From assembly GCA_963757805.1 (NCBI GenBank), contig CAVWSM010000019.1, positions 124,001-188,000 of the forward strand: a DNA stretch of 64,000 nucleotides, written 5' to 3'. Each line of letters starts with the position of its first letter. Positions within the stretch are counted from its first letter, which is position 1. Shown here piece after piece: positions 36,956 to 45,178 of this stretch. The notes under the pieces were generated by a model, which saw only the letters and a program-made list of their open reading frames with translations, was not told where the DNA came from and did not search any database. Source of the stretch: CAVWSM01 sp963757805 (GTDB lineage: Bacteria > Actinomycetota > Actinomycetes > Jiangellales > Jiangellaceae). The translations under genes and the position numbers were made by a program.

Positions 36956-37531
36956 TCAGCCAGTGAACTCGCGGAAGTCCTCGCAGAAGTCGCGACCTTC
37001 GGTGTCGAACCGGCCCGACAACTTGACCGCTTCGGCCGAGATGAACTCGTCGTCGGAGGGGTCGGTGGGTGTGCCGCCGTGGTCGATCAAGAGCTCGGCC
37101 CAGCCGGCGCCAGAGTCGTGGAACAGCAACTCGCCGTCGGGGCCAAACGCTTTCTGGATACCCGTCGACTTGAAGAGGATGGTGAGCGTGCCGTCACCGT
37201 TGTCGGTGACGCTCTGGTCCTTGTCGTTGAATGCGAACTCGATGGTGAACGTCTTGTTGGTCGCCAGGTTGGTGTAGCGATCAGTGCCCCGAACGTTGGC
37301 GGAGAAGTGGATCAGGCCTTGCGCTCCTCGTGCCTTACCGATGAAGTGACCGCGCGCCTCGTGCTCGATCAGCACGGCCATGTCACCGCAGAAGTCGTCG
37401 AGCTCCTCAGACTCCGATTCCTGGAAGTGCCCGTTCACGACCGGCTTCGCTGCGGCCGCCGGCACCACCCCTGCCAGCACGCACGCGCTAGCCATTCCCC
37501 CAACCAGCGCAAACTTCAGCGACTGCCTCAT
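36956..37531 (-). CDS. Secreted protein, paralogue of the protein at 26878-27449
   Basis: 191 residues, intact. The signal peptide MRQSLKFALVGGMASACVLA is followed by a probable cut after AAAA. The mature part is acidic, with ELDDFCGDMAVLIEHEARGH, VRGTDRYTNLATNKTFTIEF, VTDNGDGTLTILFKS and the end GRDFCEDFREFTG, sharing these blocks and the two cysteines with the protein at 26878. The compact beta-strand pattern suggests a small beta-sandwich. The family is unknown to me. It converges on the helical repeat gene of the pilus cluster. Confidence 0.75.
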   Translation of the reverse strand: MRQSLKFALVGGMASACVLAGVVPAAAAKPVVNGHFQESESEELDDFCGDMAVLIEHEARGHFIGKARGAQGLIHFSANVRGTDRYTNLATNKTFTIEFAFNDKDQSVTDNGDGTLTILFKSTGIQKAFGPDGELLFHDSGAGWAELLIDHGGTPTDPSDDEFISAEAVKLSGRFDTEGRDFCEDFREFTG

Positions 37532-37614
37532 GATCCCCCCTAGAGCACAGTGACCGGCTCGTCACGTAGGCGCTCATGGTGACCCCCGCCAGCATCGGCG
37601 TCAATAGCGCGACA

Positions 37615-37648
37615 GGGACCCCTGAGCCCTTGCAGGCTCAGGGGTCCC
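37615..37648 (-). terminator. Hairpin terminator after the beta-propeller gene
   Basis: GGGACCCCTGAGCC (37615-37628) pairs perfectly with GGCTCAGGGGTCCC ending at 37648, around a 6-base loop. It is 20 bases past the stop of the ScyD/ScyE-like gene. Confidence 0.85.
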
Positions 37649-37667
37649 CGTGCGTAGTCAGAAGATG

Positions 37668-38734
37668 TCAGGGCGTGATCGTCACGACCGATCCGTTGCC
37701 GAACACATCGACCGTGGCGTACAGCTTGCCGTTGGCCCACTCGACGGCAGCCGGCGTGGGCACCTCGACGACGGTCACGCCAACCGAGCCGGAAACCTTC
37801 GAGATCTTGCCGCCGAACAGCTCTGCCACATAGACCGTGCCGTCAGGCGCCACCGCGACGTTGGTCGCGGCGAAGAACCCGCCGGCAACGAACTCCGCCG
37901 CACCCGTGGCCGGGTCGACGGTGTAGACGGAGCCACGCGCACCGAGAACCGGGTCCTCCGGCCCACCCGGGCAGCAGCGAGACATAGAGCAGCCCGTCCG
38001 GGCCAAGCTCGACATCTGTCGGGACTGGCTCGAAGATGTACGTGCTGCCGATGGCGCACTCTGGTATTCCGAGGGCCGTGGCCTCCGCAGTCACCACGAA
38101 CGGCTGTGGCGGTAGCACCGCCAGCGTGCTGACGGAGCCGTTGTCTGTGACACGGAGCAGGGTGTTTCCTGCTGCGTCACGCGACGACCCGCGAACCGTC
38201 GGGCAGCAGCGCGACGGAGTACGGGTGCGTCTCAATGATCCCGTTGTACGGCTCGCCGCCGATGAATTCCGGAACCTGCGCCGCGCACTGGGGAGTCAGG
38301 TCCTGGAAGCCATAGCTGTTGCCAGCGTCCGGGTTGTTGGTCTCCTCATATGCGGCGAGGTCGGCCAGGGACCGAACCTTGCCGTTCGGCTGCACCCGCC
38401 GGACCTCGGCAAAGAAGCCGCCGTCCTCCGTCCCGCCGCTCGTCGTGAACGTCACCGTCCCCTTGCCGGTCGCGTCAACACCCGCGATCTCGGTCCCAGG
38501 CGCGGAGACAAGATCCTTCGCCCCCTTCTTCTTGTCGATCGCGGTCAGCGTTCCGGAGTCCGCCTGACTGACGTACACGGTCCCGTCGCTGCCCACCGCG
38601 AGCTGCAGCGGCACGGCCAGACCATCGATGATCGGATCGGACACCGTCGCTGCCGCCGCGGGCCCGCCCATCGGCACCACCAGCGCGATGACGGCCGCGC
38701 CGACCACGGCGCTGGTCGTTCGTACTCGCCTCAT
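37668..38734 (-). CDS. Secreted ScyD/ScyE-like beta-propeller protein (frameshifted)
   Basis: About 355 residues. The start MRRVRTTSAVVGAAVIALVV is a signal peptide ending near GGPAAAA. The mature part repeats propeller blades of the NHL type: VPLQLAVGSDGTVYVSQADS, PYSVALLPDGSRVVA, PTDVELGPDGLLYVSLLPGW and TNVAVAPDGTVYVAELFGG. The sequence DSGTLTAIDKKKGAKDLVS near the start is typical of the ScyD/ScyE family. Breaks lie near 38180 and 37970. GGGGGG precedes the ATG. Its target is unknown; proteins of this fold are often secreted binding or enzyme modules. A perfect hairpin follows the stop. Confidence 0.8.
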
Positions 38735-38889
38735 GCAAACACCCCCCGGGGACGCTGCGTCGCGCCCCCCTTGACGCGGAGCGGCCTGTTGGTCGCTCGT
38801 GGCGGGAGATGCTGCCAGCCGACGGGCTGCCTGCGTGGCAAATCGCGGAAATCGGCGGGTCGGGGCGATCAATGACCCGGACGGCTGGT

Positions 38890-39672
38890 CTACGTCACTT
38901 GGGACTTGAGCCGGGAAAAGTACTCGAGTGCAGTACGCGTCTTGGTCTGCTGCTCACCAGTGAGGTCTATGCCCCGATCGGCCAGGAACACCCTCGTCTC
39001 GGCCGCGGCCTGGAAGGCCTCGGCCGGCGGGCACTTTGTGGACAGCTCGAGGATGCGTGAACCGTCTGGGTAGAACCAGAGCTCGGCGACGAGCCGACGG
39101 CCGTATTCCTTCGGCGCGAACTTGAGCTTCAGGATGTTGATCGGCCCCATGGCGGTCAGGTCGTCGATCCCTGGTCCCTCGGGGACGTGTTCGTCAAAGA
39201 ACGCCCGCTGCTCCTTGGTGAAGAGCTTGCGTATGGGTCGATCTCCCGCTAGCACCTGCTTCACATCGGTCTGCCCGAGCTGGGCCTTCAGCGATCCCGA
39301 GCACACGAAGCCACCCGGCATCGCGTCGACCTCAACACCAAAGTTCGGCGTGCTCCGGAGTCCCGCCGACACCTCGTCTGGGACGACCGGTCGAAGCTTG
39401 ACGACGGAGTCGTCGCCGGCGTCGCCTTGGACCCGTCGAGCTCGGACGACGACACCCAACTGGTTGAGCGTCAGCTCGGGGGTGTCGAAGAACACGACCT
39501 GACGGATCTGTGCATCCAACGGGTCCATGCCCAGCGCCGCGACAGCGGACTGATGATCGGACTCGGGCACGGTCAGCTTGAGCTCCACGCTGTCGGCGCC
39601 CTTGAGCAGCTTGAGCAGCTTGGCGAGCTGTTCCTGGGAAAGCGCCGGAGCTTCGTGTTGTGCCGTGGACAT
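38890..39672 (-). CDS. CYTH-domain protein
   Basis: 260 residues, intact. The CYTH triphosphate tunnel-metalloenzyme signature appears as SVELKLTVPESDHQSAVAAL near residue 30, then IRQVVFFDTPELTLNQLGVV, VRARR and VVKLRPVVPDEV. Members hydrolyse triphosphates such as thiamine triphosphate or make cAMP; no CHAD domain is attached. The C-terminal part (GRRLVAELWFYPDGSRILEL) completes the barrel. The ATG at 39672 follows GAGGGGGTC. The substrate cannot be told; the gene stands alone, divergent from an AI-2E-family transporter. Confidence 0.8.
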   Translation of the reverse strand: MSTAQHEAPALSQEQLAKLLKLLKGADSVELKLTVPESDHQSAVAALGMDPLDAQIRQVVFFDTPELTLNQLGVVVRARRVQGDAGDDSVVKLRPVVPDEVSAGLRSTPNFGVEVDAMPGGFVCSGSLKAQLGQTDVKQVLAGDRPIRKLFTKEQRAFFDEHVPEGPGIDDLTAMGPINILKLKFAPKEYGRRLVAELWFYPDGSRILELSTKCPPAEAFQAAAETRVFLADRGIDLTGEQQTKTRTALEYFSRLKSQVT

Positions 39673-39881
39673 GTCATGACCCCCTCGATCGTGGAGCGCG
39701 GCTGCACTCCCGTACCCACTCCGTAGCGTCGCCGTTGTTCGCCTGGGCCACAAGCCGGAACCAGACCGCGAGCCGCTTATCGCAGCGTGCAGCGTGTTGT
39801 TGAGCGTAAGAGGGCCTGTCGGCAGGCAGGATCGGTGAAGGGCTCCGCCGCTACGAAGGAGTTTCGAGAAGAGGTCCGCGA

Positions 39882-41012
39882 GTGGTAGAGCGTCCGATGA
39901 CCGACCAGGAGGCCGGCAGACATACGAGACCCAGCGACAACCTGGGGGCGGGTTGGGTCCCCAAGGTCGGTGTCTGGGCCTGGAGCTTCGTGGGTCTTGT
40001 TGCGGCGGTGATCATCGTGGTCGCCGCACTGGCCGCGGTCAGCGAGATTGCGCTTCCACTGACGTTCGCGGCCGTTCTGGCCGTGATCTTCCATCCCGCG
40101 GTGGGAGTTCTTCGCCGCCACGGGTTTCGGCCCACCATCGCAGCCGGCATGGTGGTCCTCGGTCTGCTCGGCTTGGTGACAGCTGTCCTGGTCGCAACAG
40201 TGAGAGGAGTGGTTGACCAGACGGATGAGATCGGTGCCTCGGTCGACGCGGCGCTGGACAACGCGGAAGTGTCGCTTAACGTCGACGAGGGGTTTCTGGA
40301 TGAGAGCCGGTCCGCGATCGAGAGCCTGAGCCCGACGATCCGGAGCGGCTTCCTCAGCGAGGTGGTTTCTGGCCTCGGCGCACTCGTCGGCCTGGCCAGC
40401 GGCCTCATCCTGGGCGCACTGATCATGTACTACCTGCTCAAGGACGGCACGCGTCTGCGAGCTTCCCTCGTGGCACAGTTCGACGCCACGGTCCGCGACG
40501 ACGTCGACGCGTTCATCGGCGACGCCTGCCGCACGCTCCGTGACTACGGACGGGGTCGCACCGTCATGTCCGCGATCGTGTCGGTGGTCATCGGCGTGGC
40601 CGCCCTGCTGCTTGGTCTACCGCTTGTGTTCACCATCATGGTGGTCAACTTCATCGGCGGCTACATCCCCTATATAGGTGCCTTTCTTGGTGGGGGACTG
40701 GCCGTCATTGTCGCCCTCGGCGAAGAAGGATTGGGTACGGCGGCCGTCATGCTCGTCGTGGTTCTGGCCGCGAATCTCTTGCTCGAGAACTTTGTGGAGC
40801 CCAAGGTGATGGGCAATACGCTGGACGTTCATCCGGTGATCGTGCTCATCGTCACCGCGTTGGGTGGCCTGATAGGCGGCATCGTCGGTCTCATCCTGGC
40901 CGTGCCCTTCTACGTCATCGCTCGCAGCGCCATCGCCCGACTCCGATCGGGAGGCGTCGTCGACATCGTTGCCGGTCGTGCCGAGACGACAGTGCAAGGC
41001 TTGCTCCAGTGA
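39882..41012 (+). CDS. AI-2E family (PerM) transporter
   Basis: A 376-residue membrane protein with seven or eight helices. The family pattern is present: an N-terminal pair (FVGLVAAVIIVVAALAAVSE, PLTFAAVLAVIFHPAVGVLR), a soluble middle region (VDQTDEIGASVDAALDNAEV), then LVGLASGLILGALIMYYLLK and GYIPYIGAFLGGGLAVIVAL, and LLLENFVEPKVMGNTLDVHP near the end. Members are proposed to export autoinducer-2 or to be ion antiporters; sequence alone cannot decide. Start is GTG 39882, with ATG 39897 as an alternative. Confidence 0.88.
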   Translation: MVERPMTDQEAGRHTRPSDNLGAGWVPKVGVWAWSFVGLVAAVIIVVAALAAVSEIALPLTFAAVLAVIFHPAVGVLRRHGFRPTIAAGMVVLGLLGLVTAVLVATVRGVVDQTDEIGASVDAALDNAEVSLNVDEGFLDESRSAIESLSPTIRSGFLSEVVSGLGALVGLASGLILGALIMYYLLKDGTRLRASLVAQFDATVRDDVDAFIGDACRTLRDYGRGRTVMSAIVSVVIGVAALLLGLPLVFTIMVVNFIGGYIPYIGAFLGGGLAVIVALGEEGLGTAAVMLVVVLAANLLLENFVEPKVMGNTLDVHPVIVLIVTALGGLIGGIVGLILAVPFYVIARSAIARLRSGGVVDIVAGRAETTVQGLLQ

Positions 41013-41031
41013 ACACGCCGGGCGGAAATGC

Positions 41032-41631
41032 TCAGTCGACGAACACCGCGATGACACCGCCTAGCAGAAGGCCGACGCCGAGGCCCGCGGTGACATCGAG
41101 TGGGTTGTGCGCGCCGACATAGACACGGCCAACCATGACGAGCAGGGCGGCAACAGCAGGCACCCACCACCACACACTGTCAAGATTCGGGGCGACCACG
41201 GCTCCGACGGCAGCGACGAGGATGACGTGGCCCGACGGGAAGCTCGGACCTGACTTCGGCACGTCGCCGCCGCGTAGCTTGGCCCCGACCTGGCTGGTTC
41301 CTGGCCGCTGACGGACGGCCAGATAGTCGGCCATCTCCCGGCGGACGACCCGCTCGACGACCAGCTTCAGCGCCATCGCCAGGATGACGCCGATGCCAAC
41401 CGTGAGATCACGGTCGACGAAGGCGACGAGCAGGCCGGCGACGGTTCCTACGACCAGATTGCCCAGCTGCATCGGCAGCCAGAGGAACGGATACAGACCG
41501 TCTGGGAGCCCGTTGACGGCGTGAAAGACGCGGGATTCGGCGTCACTGATGACTGGCTTACGGGCATGGGCGATAGACCACCACGCGACGATGAGCCCGA
41601 ACACTGCGACGACTAGCCACCACGGGTTCAT
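41032..41631 (-). CDS. PAP2-family membrane phosphatase
   Basis: About 199 residues with six helices. Acid-phosphatase motifs appear in order: KLVVERVVRREMADYLAVRQ and RPG, then SFPSGHVILVAAV, then GRVYVGAHNPLDV. The third motif has His and Asp in the expected places, though its first Arg is within GRVYVG. Members remove phosphate from phosphatidic acid or undecaprenyl diphosphate. The start ATG 41631 overlaps the stop of the upstream kinase-like gene (ATGA), so they are coupled. It ends 20 bases from the AI-2E transporter stop. Confidence 0.85.
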   Translation of the reverse strand: MNPWWLVVAVFGLIVAWWSIAHARKPVISDAESRVFHAVNGLPDGLYPFLWLPMQLGNLVVGTVAGLLVAFVDRDLTVGIGVILAMALKLVVERVVRREMADYLAVRQRPGTSQVGAKLRGGDVPKSGPSFPSGHVILVAAVGAVVAPNLDSVWWWVPAVAALLVMVGRVYVGAHNPLDVTAGLGVGLLLGGVIAVFVD

Positions 41632-43043
41632 CGGCGGGCTGGAGCGGCCGCGGCTAGCCGGCTGCGGAGTTCGTCTAACAGTCCCGCTCGAGACTTCAGG
41701 GCCGTACGAGTCGCGCCGCTGAGCGCCCACGGGTGGAGGCGATCCAGAGCCCCTGCGAGCGTGTCCGGGTCAACAGCAGCGGCCGCGCCCGCGACGGCTC
41801 GTTCGGCGCCCACGGGGATGCTGGAGGAGGCGATGAGCTCGGCGACATCGTTGGCGAGCAACAGATCAGAGGCGGCCAGCTCGCTGAAGCCGAAGTCGAT
41901 GAGCCACACTTCGGCGGAGTCGTCGAGGAAGATGTTGGCCAGCCTGAGGTCTCGATGTGCGATGCGGTGCTGGCGGAGTTGGCCCACAAGCTGCCAGCAT
42001 GCGGCGAGCACGTCGTCAGTGACGTCTTCGGGTTCGAGGCGATCGAGCGACTTGCCTTCGATCGCGTCATAGGCGAGGACGTACCCGTTGGGTTGGGCGC
42101 TGGCGAAGGCTCGCAGACGTGGCGTCCGCAACCCCAGGTCGCGGGCGGTGAGCGCGACGAGTGCCTCGTGCTCGACCGTACGACGCAAGGTCTTGAATGG
42201 CTTTTCGTCGCCAAGGTTGTGGGGATGGAGCCGGCGATAAAGCCGGAACATGACATCGGCGCTGCGCTCGTCGTCGCCGAGCGCCTTGACGAACAGTTTG
42301 CGATCGTCCGTGGCGACGCCGAAGTACGGGGCGGATCCACGAGCGTCGACGCTGGCCTTGTCGAGGCGACGAAGAGCTAACCCGACATCGGCAAGCCCTT
42401 CGATGACGGCGTCAGTGGTAGGTCGCCGGGTGGGCGCTCCCATGAAGACCAGCACCGCGGCGCCAACGAGCCACCCGAAGATGAACGCCTCGAGCGAATC
42501 GAACGACACCGGTGTGGCCAGAAACCGCGTCACCACGAGGCCTGCTAGCAGTACCCAACCCAGCCGGCGCCACCGACGGCTCAACCACGGCGCAGCCGAG
42601 GTGAGCACCGCAGCCACGACCGCGATGCCTATCGCGGTCGGGAACTCTTCGGTGCCGATCACCCCGACGTCGACACCAACGTCGACCGGGGCGGACCCGT
42701 CGTTGACCTCGACCAGATTGTCCAGCAGCGGGAAGAGGACGCCAGCCACCAACCCGGCGACAGCGACCGTGCCCAGCATCCGCCATCGCTGGTGGAACAG
42801 CGTCCACAGCAGCCCACCGCCCAGCATGACAAGGGCGAGGATCCGAGTCGCGACCACCACGAGATCGATCAACCACTGTGGCAGGGCGTCGAGCCCGCGC
42901 AGCAGGTCGGACCCGAAGGCGACGAGCGTGTCGCCGAACAGCCACTCCAGAAGGAGCAGCGCCACCAACGACGTGGCGGCAACGATCAAGCGCAGGACGT
43001 CGGCCGGCGATCGCTCGATCATCACGTCATCAGTCTCAACCAT
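41628..43043 (-). CDS. Membrane protein with C-terminal protein-kinase-like domain
   Basis: 471 residues, intact. About six helices in the N-terminal half (LRLIVAATSLVALLLLEWLF, ILALVMLGGGLLWTLFH, MLGTVAVAGLVAGVLFPLLD) are followed by a kinase fold: DRKLFVKALGDDERSADVMF, EHEALVALTARDLGLRTPRL, catalytic HRIAHRDLRLANIFLDDSAE with HRDxxxxN, and VWLIDFGFSELAAS with the metal-binding DFG. From memory, similar proteins in actinobacteria continue into a lysylphosphatidylglycerol-synthase-like membrane region; here that part is absent and PAP2 follows by a 4-base overlap. AAAGGGGC precedes the ATG 43043. The substrate is unknown; a lipid-linked role is inference. Confidence 0.78.
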   Translation of the reverse strand: MVETDDVMIERSPADVLRLIVAATSLVALLLLEWLFGDTLVAFGSDLLRGLDALPQWLIDLVVVATRILALVMLGGGLLWTLFHQRWRMLGTVAVAGLVAGVLFPLLDNLVEVNDGSAPVDVGVDVGVIGTEEFPTAIGIAVVAAVLTSAAPWLSRRWRRLGWVLLAGLVVTRFLATPVSFDSLEAFIFGWLVGAAVLVFMGAPTRRPTTDAVIEGLADVGLALRRLDKASVDARGSAPYFGVATDDRKLFVKALGDDERSADVMFRLYRRLHPHNLGDEKPFKTLRRTVEHEALVALTARDLGLRTPRLRAFASAQPNGYVLAYDAIEGKSLDRLEPEDVTDDVLAACWQLVGQLRQHRIAHRDLRLANIFLDDSAEVWLIDFGFSELAASDLLLANDVAELIASSSIPVGAERAVAGAAAAVDPDTLAGALDRLHPWALSGATRTALKSRAGLLDELRSRLAAAAPARR

Positions 43044-43631
43044 CCGCGCCCCTTTGCGGTCCGATGGGATCGTGTTCGACGACCCAGGCCTGAGCGTCGT
43101 GGAGCGCCGCCCACGTCGACTCGCCCAGGACTGGGGTCGCTCCGAAGACACGGACCGGGGACGTCACGGTGACCCGCCCGGTCCTGGCCAACAGCTGGGC
43201 CATGTCCGGGTCGAGCCCCAAGAGGTAGAGGCGGCCGCCGGCGGCATCGAGTTGCTCCGCGTACGCCCCGAGGATCCGGAAGAACGTTGCCCCCAACGAT
43301 GTGCGACCCCGCAGCCGGAGCACAACTGCTGGCGCCTCGGCTCCGGCGACCTCGGGCAGCCGTGCCTGCAGGGTGCGGGCGCCGGCGTAGAACAGGCTGC
43401 CGTACACATCGAGGACGGTGACGACCGGCGTCGACGCGGAGGGTCGCCGAACTGGCCGCGGAGGCCGTGCACCGGGTTCACGCCCACCAACACGGCCGAC
43501 GCCATGCCGTCGGGAACGCTGCTGATCGCGCCCGGCAAACCAGCGGCGACATCCTTGCCAAAATGCCGCCGGTCCGGCTTGATCGAGCGTCCCCAGGACC
43601 GCAGTCCGGCGACCCAGAATGCCTTGGCCAT
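43036..43631 (-). pseudogene. SulP-family anion transporter remnant with most of the membrane domain deleted
   Basis: The first part, RSWGRSIKPDRRHFGKDVAA and GLPGAISSVPDGMASAVLVG, is the start of a SulP transporter. It stops at VNPVHGL, after the first helix, and the sequence passes directly (near 43450, with a frame change) into STPVVTVLDVYGSLFYAGAR and a C-terminal STAS domain, VVLRLRGRTSLGATFFRILG. Some 350 residues holding the remaining helices are missing. A transporter of this form could not work; the STAS part alone may still be made. The stop overlaps the next gene by 8 bases. Confidence 0.78.
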
Positions 43632-43781
43632 CAAGCCCCCCGATCGGGACAGCACGCCCATTGTTGCCGGGGCATCACTTCCCTCGCATCACGCGAATCG
43701 AGTGACGTCAGGTGACGAGATGTCCCCGATTCTGAAGGAGCACGGTTCGAGCTCGACTGCCGTGGAAGGGATTGCATCGGC

Positions 43782-45062
43782 ATGACATGGGCGCTGGCGA
43801 CGATCGCTGTTCTGCTGATCGGTTTCGCGGCTGTGTCGCGGCGCCTCGAGGCGTTCAACGTCACAGCCGCAATGTTCTTCACGGCCGCTGGGCTGCTCGC
43901 TGGCCCCATCTTCGGGCTGTTGGACCTCTCGCTCGGGAGCGCGGAGGTGAAGCTGATCGCGGAGATCACGCTGACTCTTGTGCTGTTCGCCGATGCCTCG
44001 CGCATCTCGGTCCGCACGTTGCGACGTGAGTACGCTGTGCCGCTGCGGCTGCTTGGGATCGGCCTGCCCCTGACGATCGCCGCGGGCGCCGTGGTAGGGG
44101 TTGCCGTTCTGCCAGGCGTCAGTCTCGTCGAAGCGCTCGTTCTCGCGATCATGCTCGCCTGCACCGATGCCGCGCTAGGCCAGAGGGTGGTTACCGACCG
44201 CCGCGTGCCATCGCGGATCCGACAGGGCCTCAACGTGGAGAGTGGGCTCAACGATGGCCTCTGCGTGCCGCTGTTCCTGATCGCTATTGCCCTTGCGGAG
44301 TCCGAGGAGGGCACCGCGACCGCGCACAGCGCCCGCGAGTTGGTGCTGGAGGAGATCGGGTACGGGTTGGTGGGCGGCGTCGCCGCCGGTGCGATCGGCG
44401 GGCTTGCGCTCCTGCTGGCGAGCCGTCGCCAGACCATCGAGCCGCACTGGGTGCAGATCCTGATGGTGTCCTCGGCATTGCTTGCGGCCGGTGCCGCCAC
44501 AGGGCTCGGCGGGAGCATCTTCATCGCCGCGTTCACGGCAGGCTTCGTCTTCGGTGCTATTCGCCCCGCCCAGGATGGCGAAGCCACCTACCTCGTGGAC
44601 GAGGCAGGCGAGCTGTTCAACGCCGTGACGTTCATCATCTTCGGCGCGGTGATCCTGGGCCCGGTCCTGGACGACCTGACCTGGGAGCTCGTGCTCTATG
44701 CGGTGCTGAGCCTCACGATCGTGCGGATGCTGCCCGTGGCGGTCGCCATGATCGGAACCGGCGCTCGACCAGCAACACTTGCGTTCTTGGGCTGGTTTGG
44801 GCCGCGTGGGCTCGCCTCGATCGTGTTCGGCGTGATCCTGCTGGATGACGCGGACCTGCCGAACGAGAGGGCGCTTTTGCTTGGCGTCGTCTTCACCGTC
44901 GGCTTCTCAGTCTTCGCCCACGGCCTCTCTGCCGGGCCGCTGACCCAGCGTTACGTCGACTGGTATGAGTCACATCCGAAGGATGCGGCGCCTGCGATGG
45001 AGAGCGTGCCGGCGGGCGCACACCGCTGGCGAACGCCAAGCCGACCGACGGACACACAATGA
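43782..45062 (+). CDS. CPA1-family sodium(potassium)/proton antiporter
   Basis: 426 residues, intact, with about twelve helices. CPA1 ion-site pattern is seen in MLACTDAALGQRVVTDRRVP and NVESGLNDGLCVPLFLIAIA, where the Asp residues are the expected ion/proton site. Other helices are LKLIAEITLTLVLFADASRI-like and GGSIFIAAFTAGFVFGAIRP, GPRGLASIVFGVILL. The C-terminal tail is short (WRTPSRPTDTQ), with no regulatory TrkA domain. A GTCAGGTGAC motif lies upstream at 43707, like those around the sulfatase genes. Confidence 0.88.
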   Translation: MTWALATIAVLLIGFAAVSRRLEAFNVTAAMFFTAAGLLAGPIFGLLDLSLGSAEVKLIAEITLTLVLFADASRISVRTLRREYAVPLRLLGIGLPLTIAAGAVVGVAVLPGVSLVEALVLAIMLACTDAALGQRVVTDRRVPSRIRQGLNVESGLNDGLCVPLFLIAIALAESEEGTATAHSARELVLEEIGYGLVGGVAAGAIGGLALLLASRRQTIEPHWVQILMVSSALLAAGAATGLGGSIFIAAFTAGFVFGAIRPAQDGEATYLVDEAGELFNAVTFIIFGAVILGPVLDDLTWELVLYAVLSLTIVRMLPVAVAMIGTGARPATLAFLGWFGPRGLASIVFGVILLDDADLPNERALLLGVVFTVGFSVFAHGLSAGPLTQRYVDWYESHPKDAAPAMESVPAGAHRWRTPSRPTDTQ

Positions 45063-45178
45063 GGTCGATATGCGAGTTTCGGAAGCATTAGTCAAGATTC
45101 GGTGACTCATAGCGCGACTCCGTACGCCCTGTGACGTCATCTCGGGCGCGACCGGGTGTGCGCGCTTAGGATTCGAGC

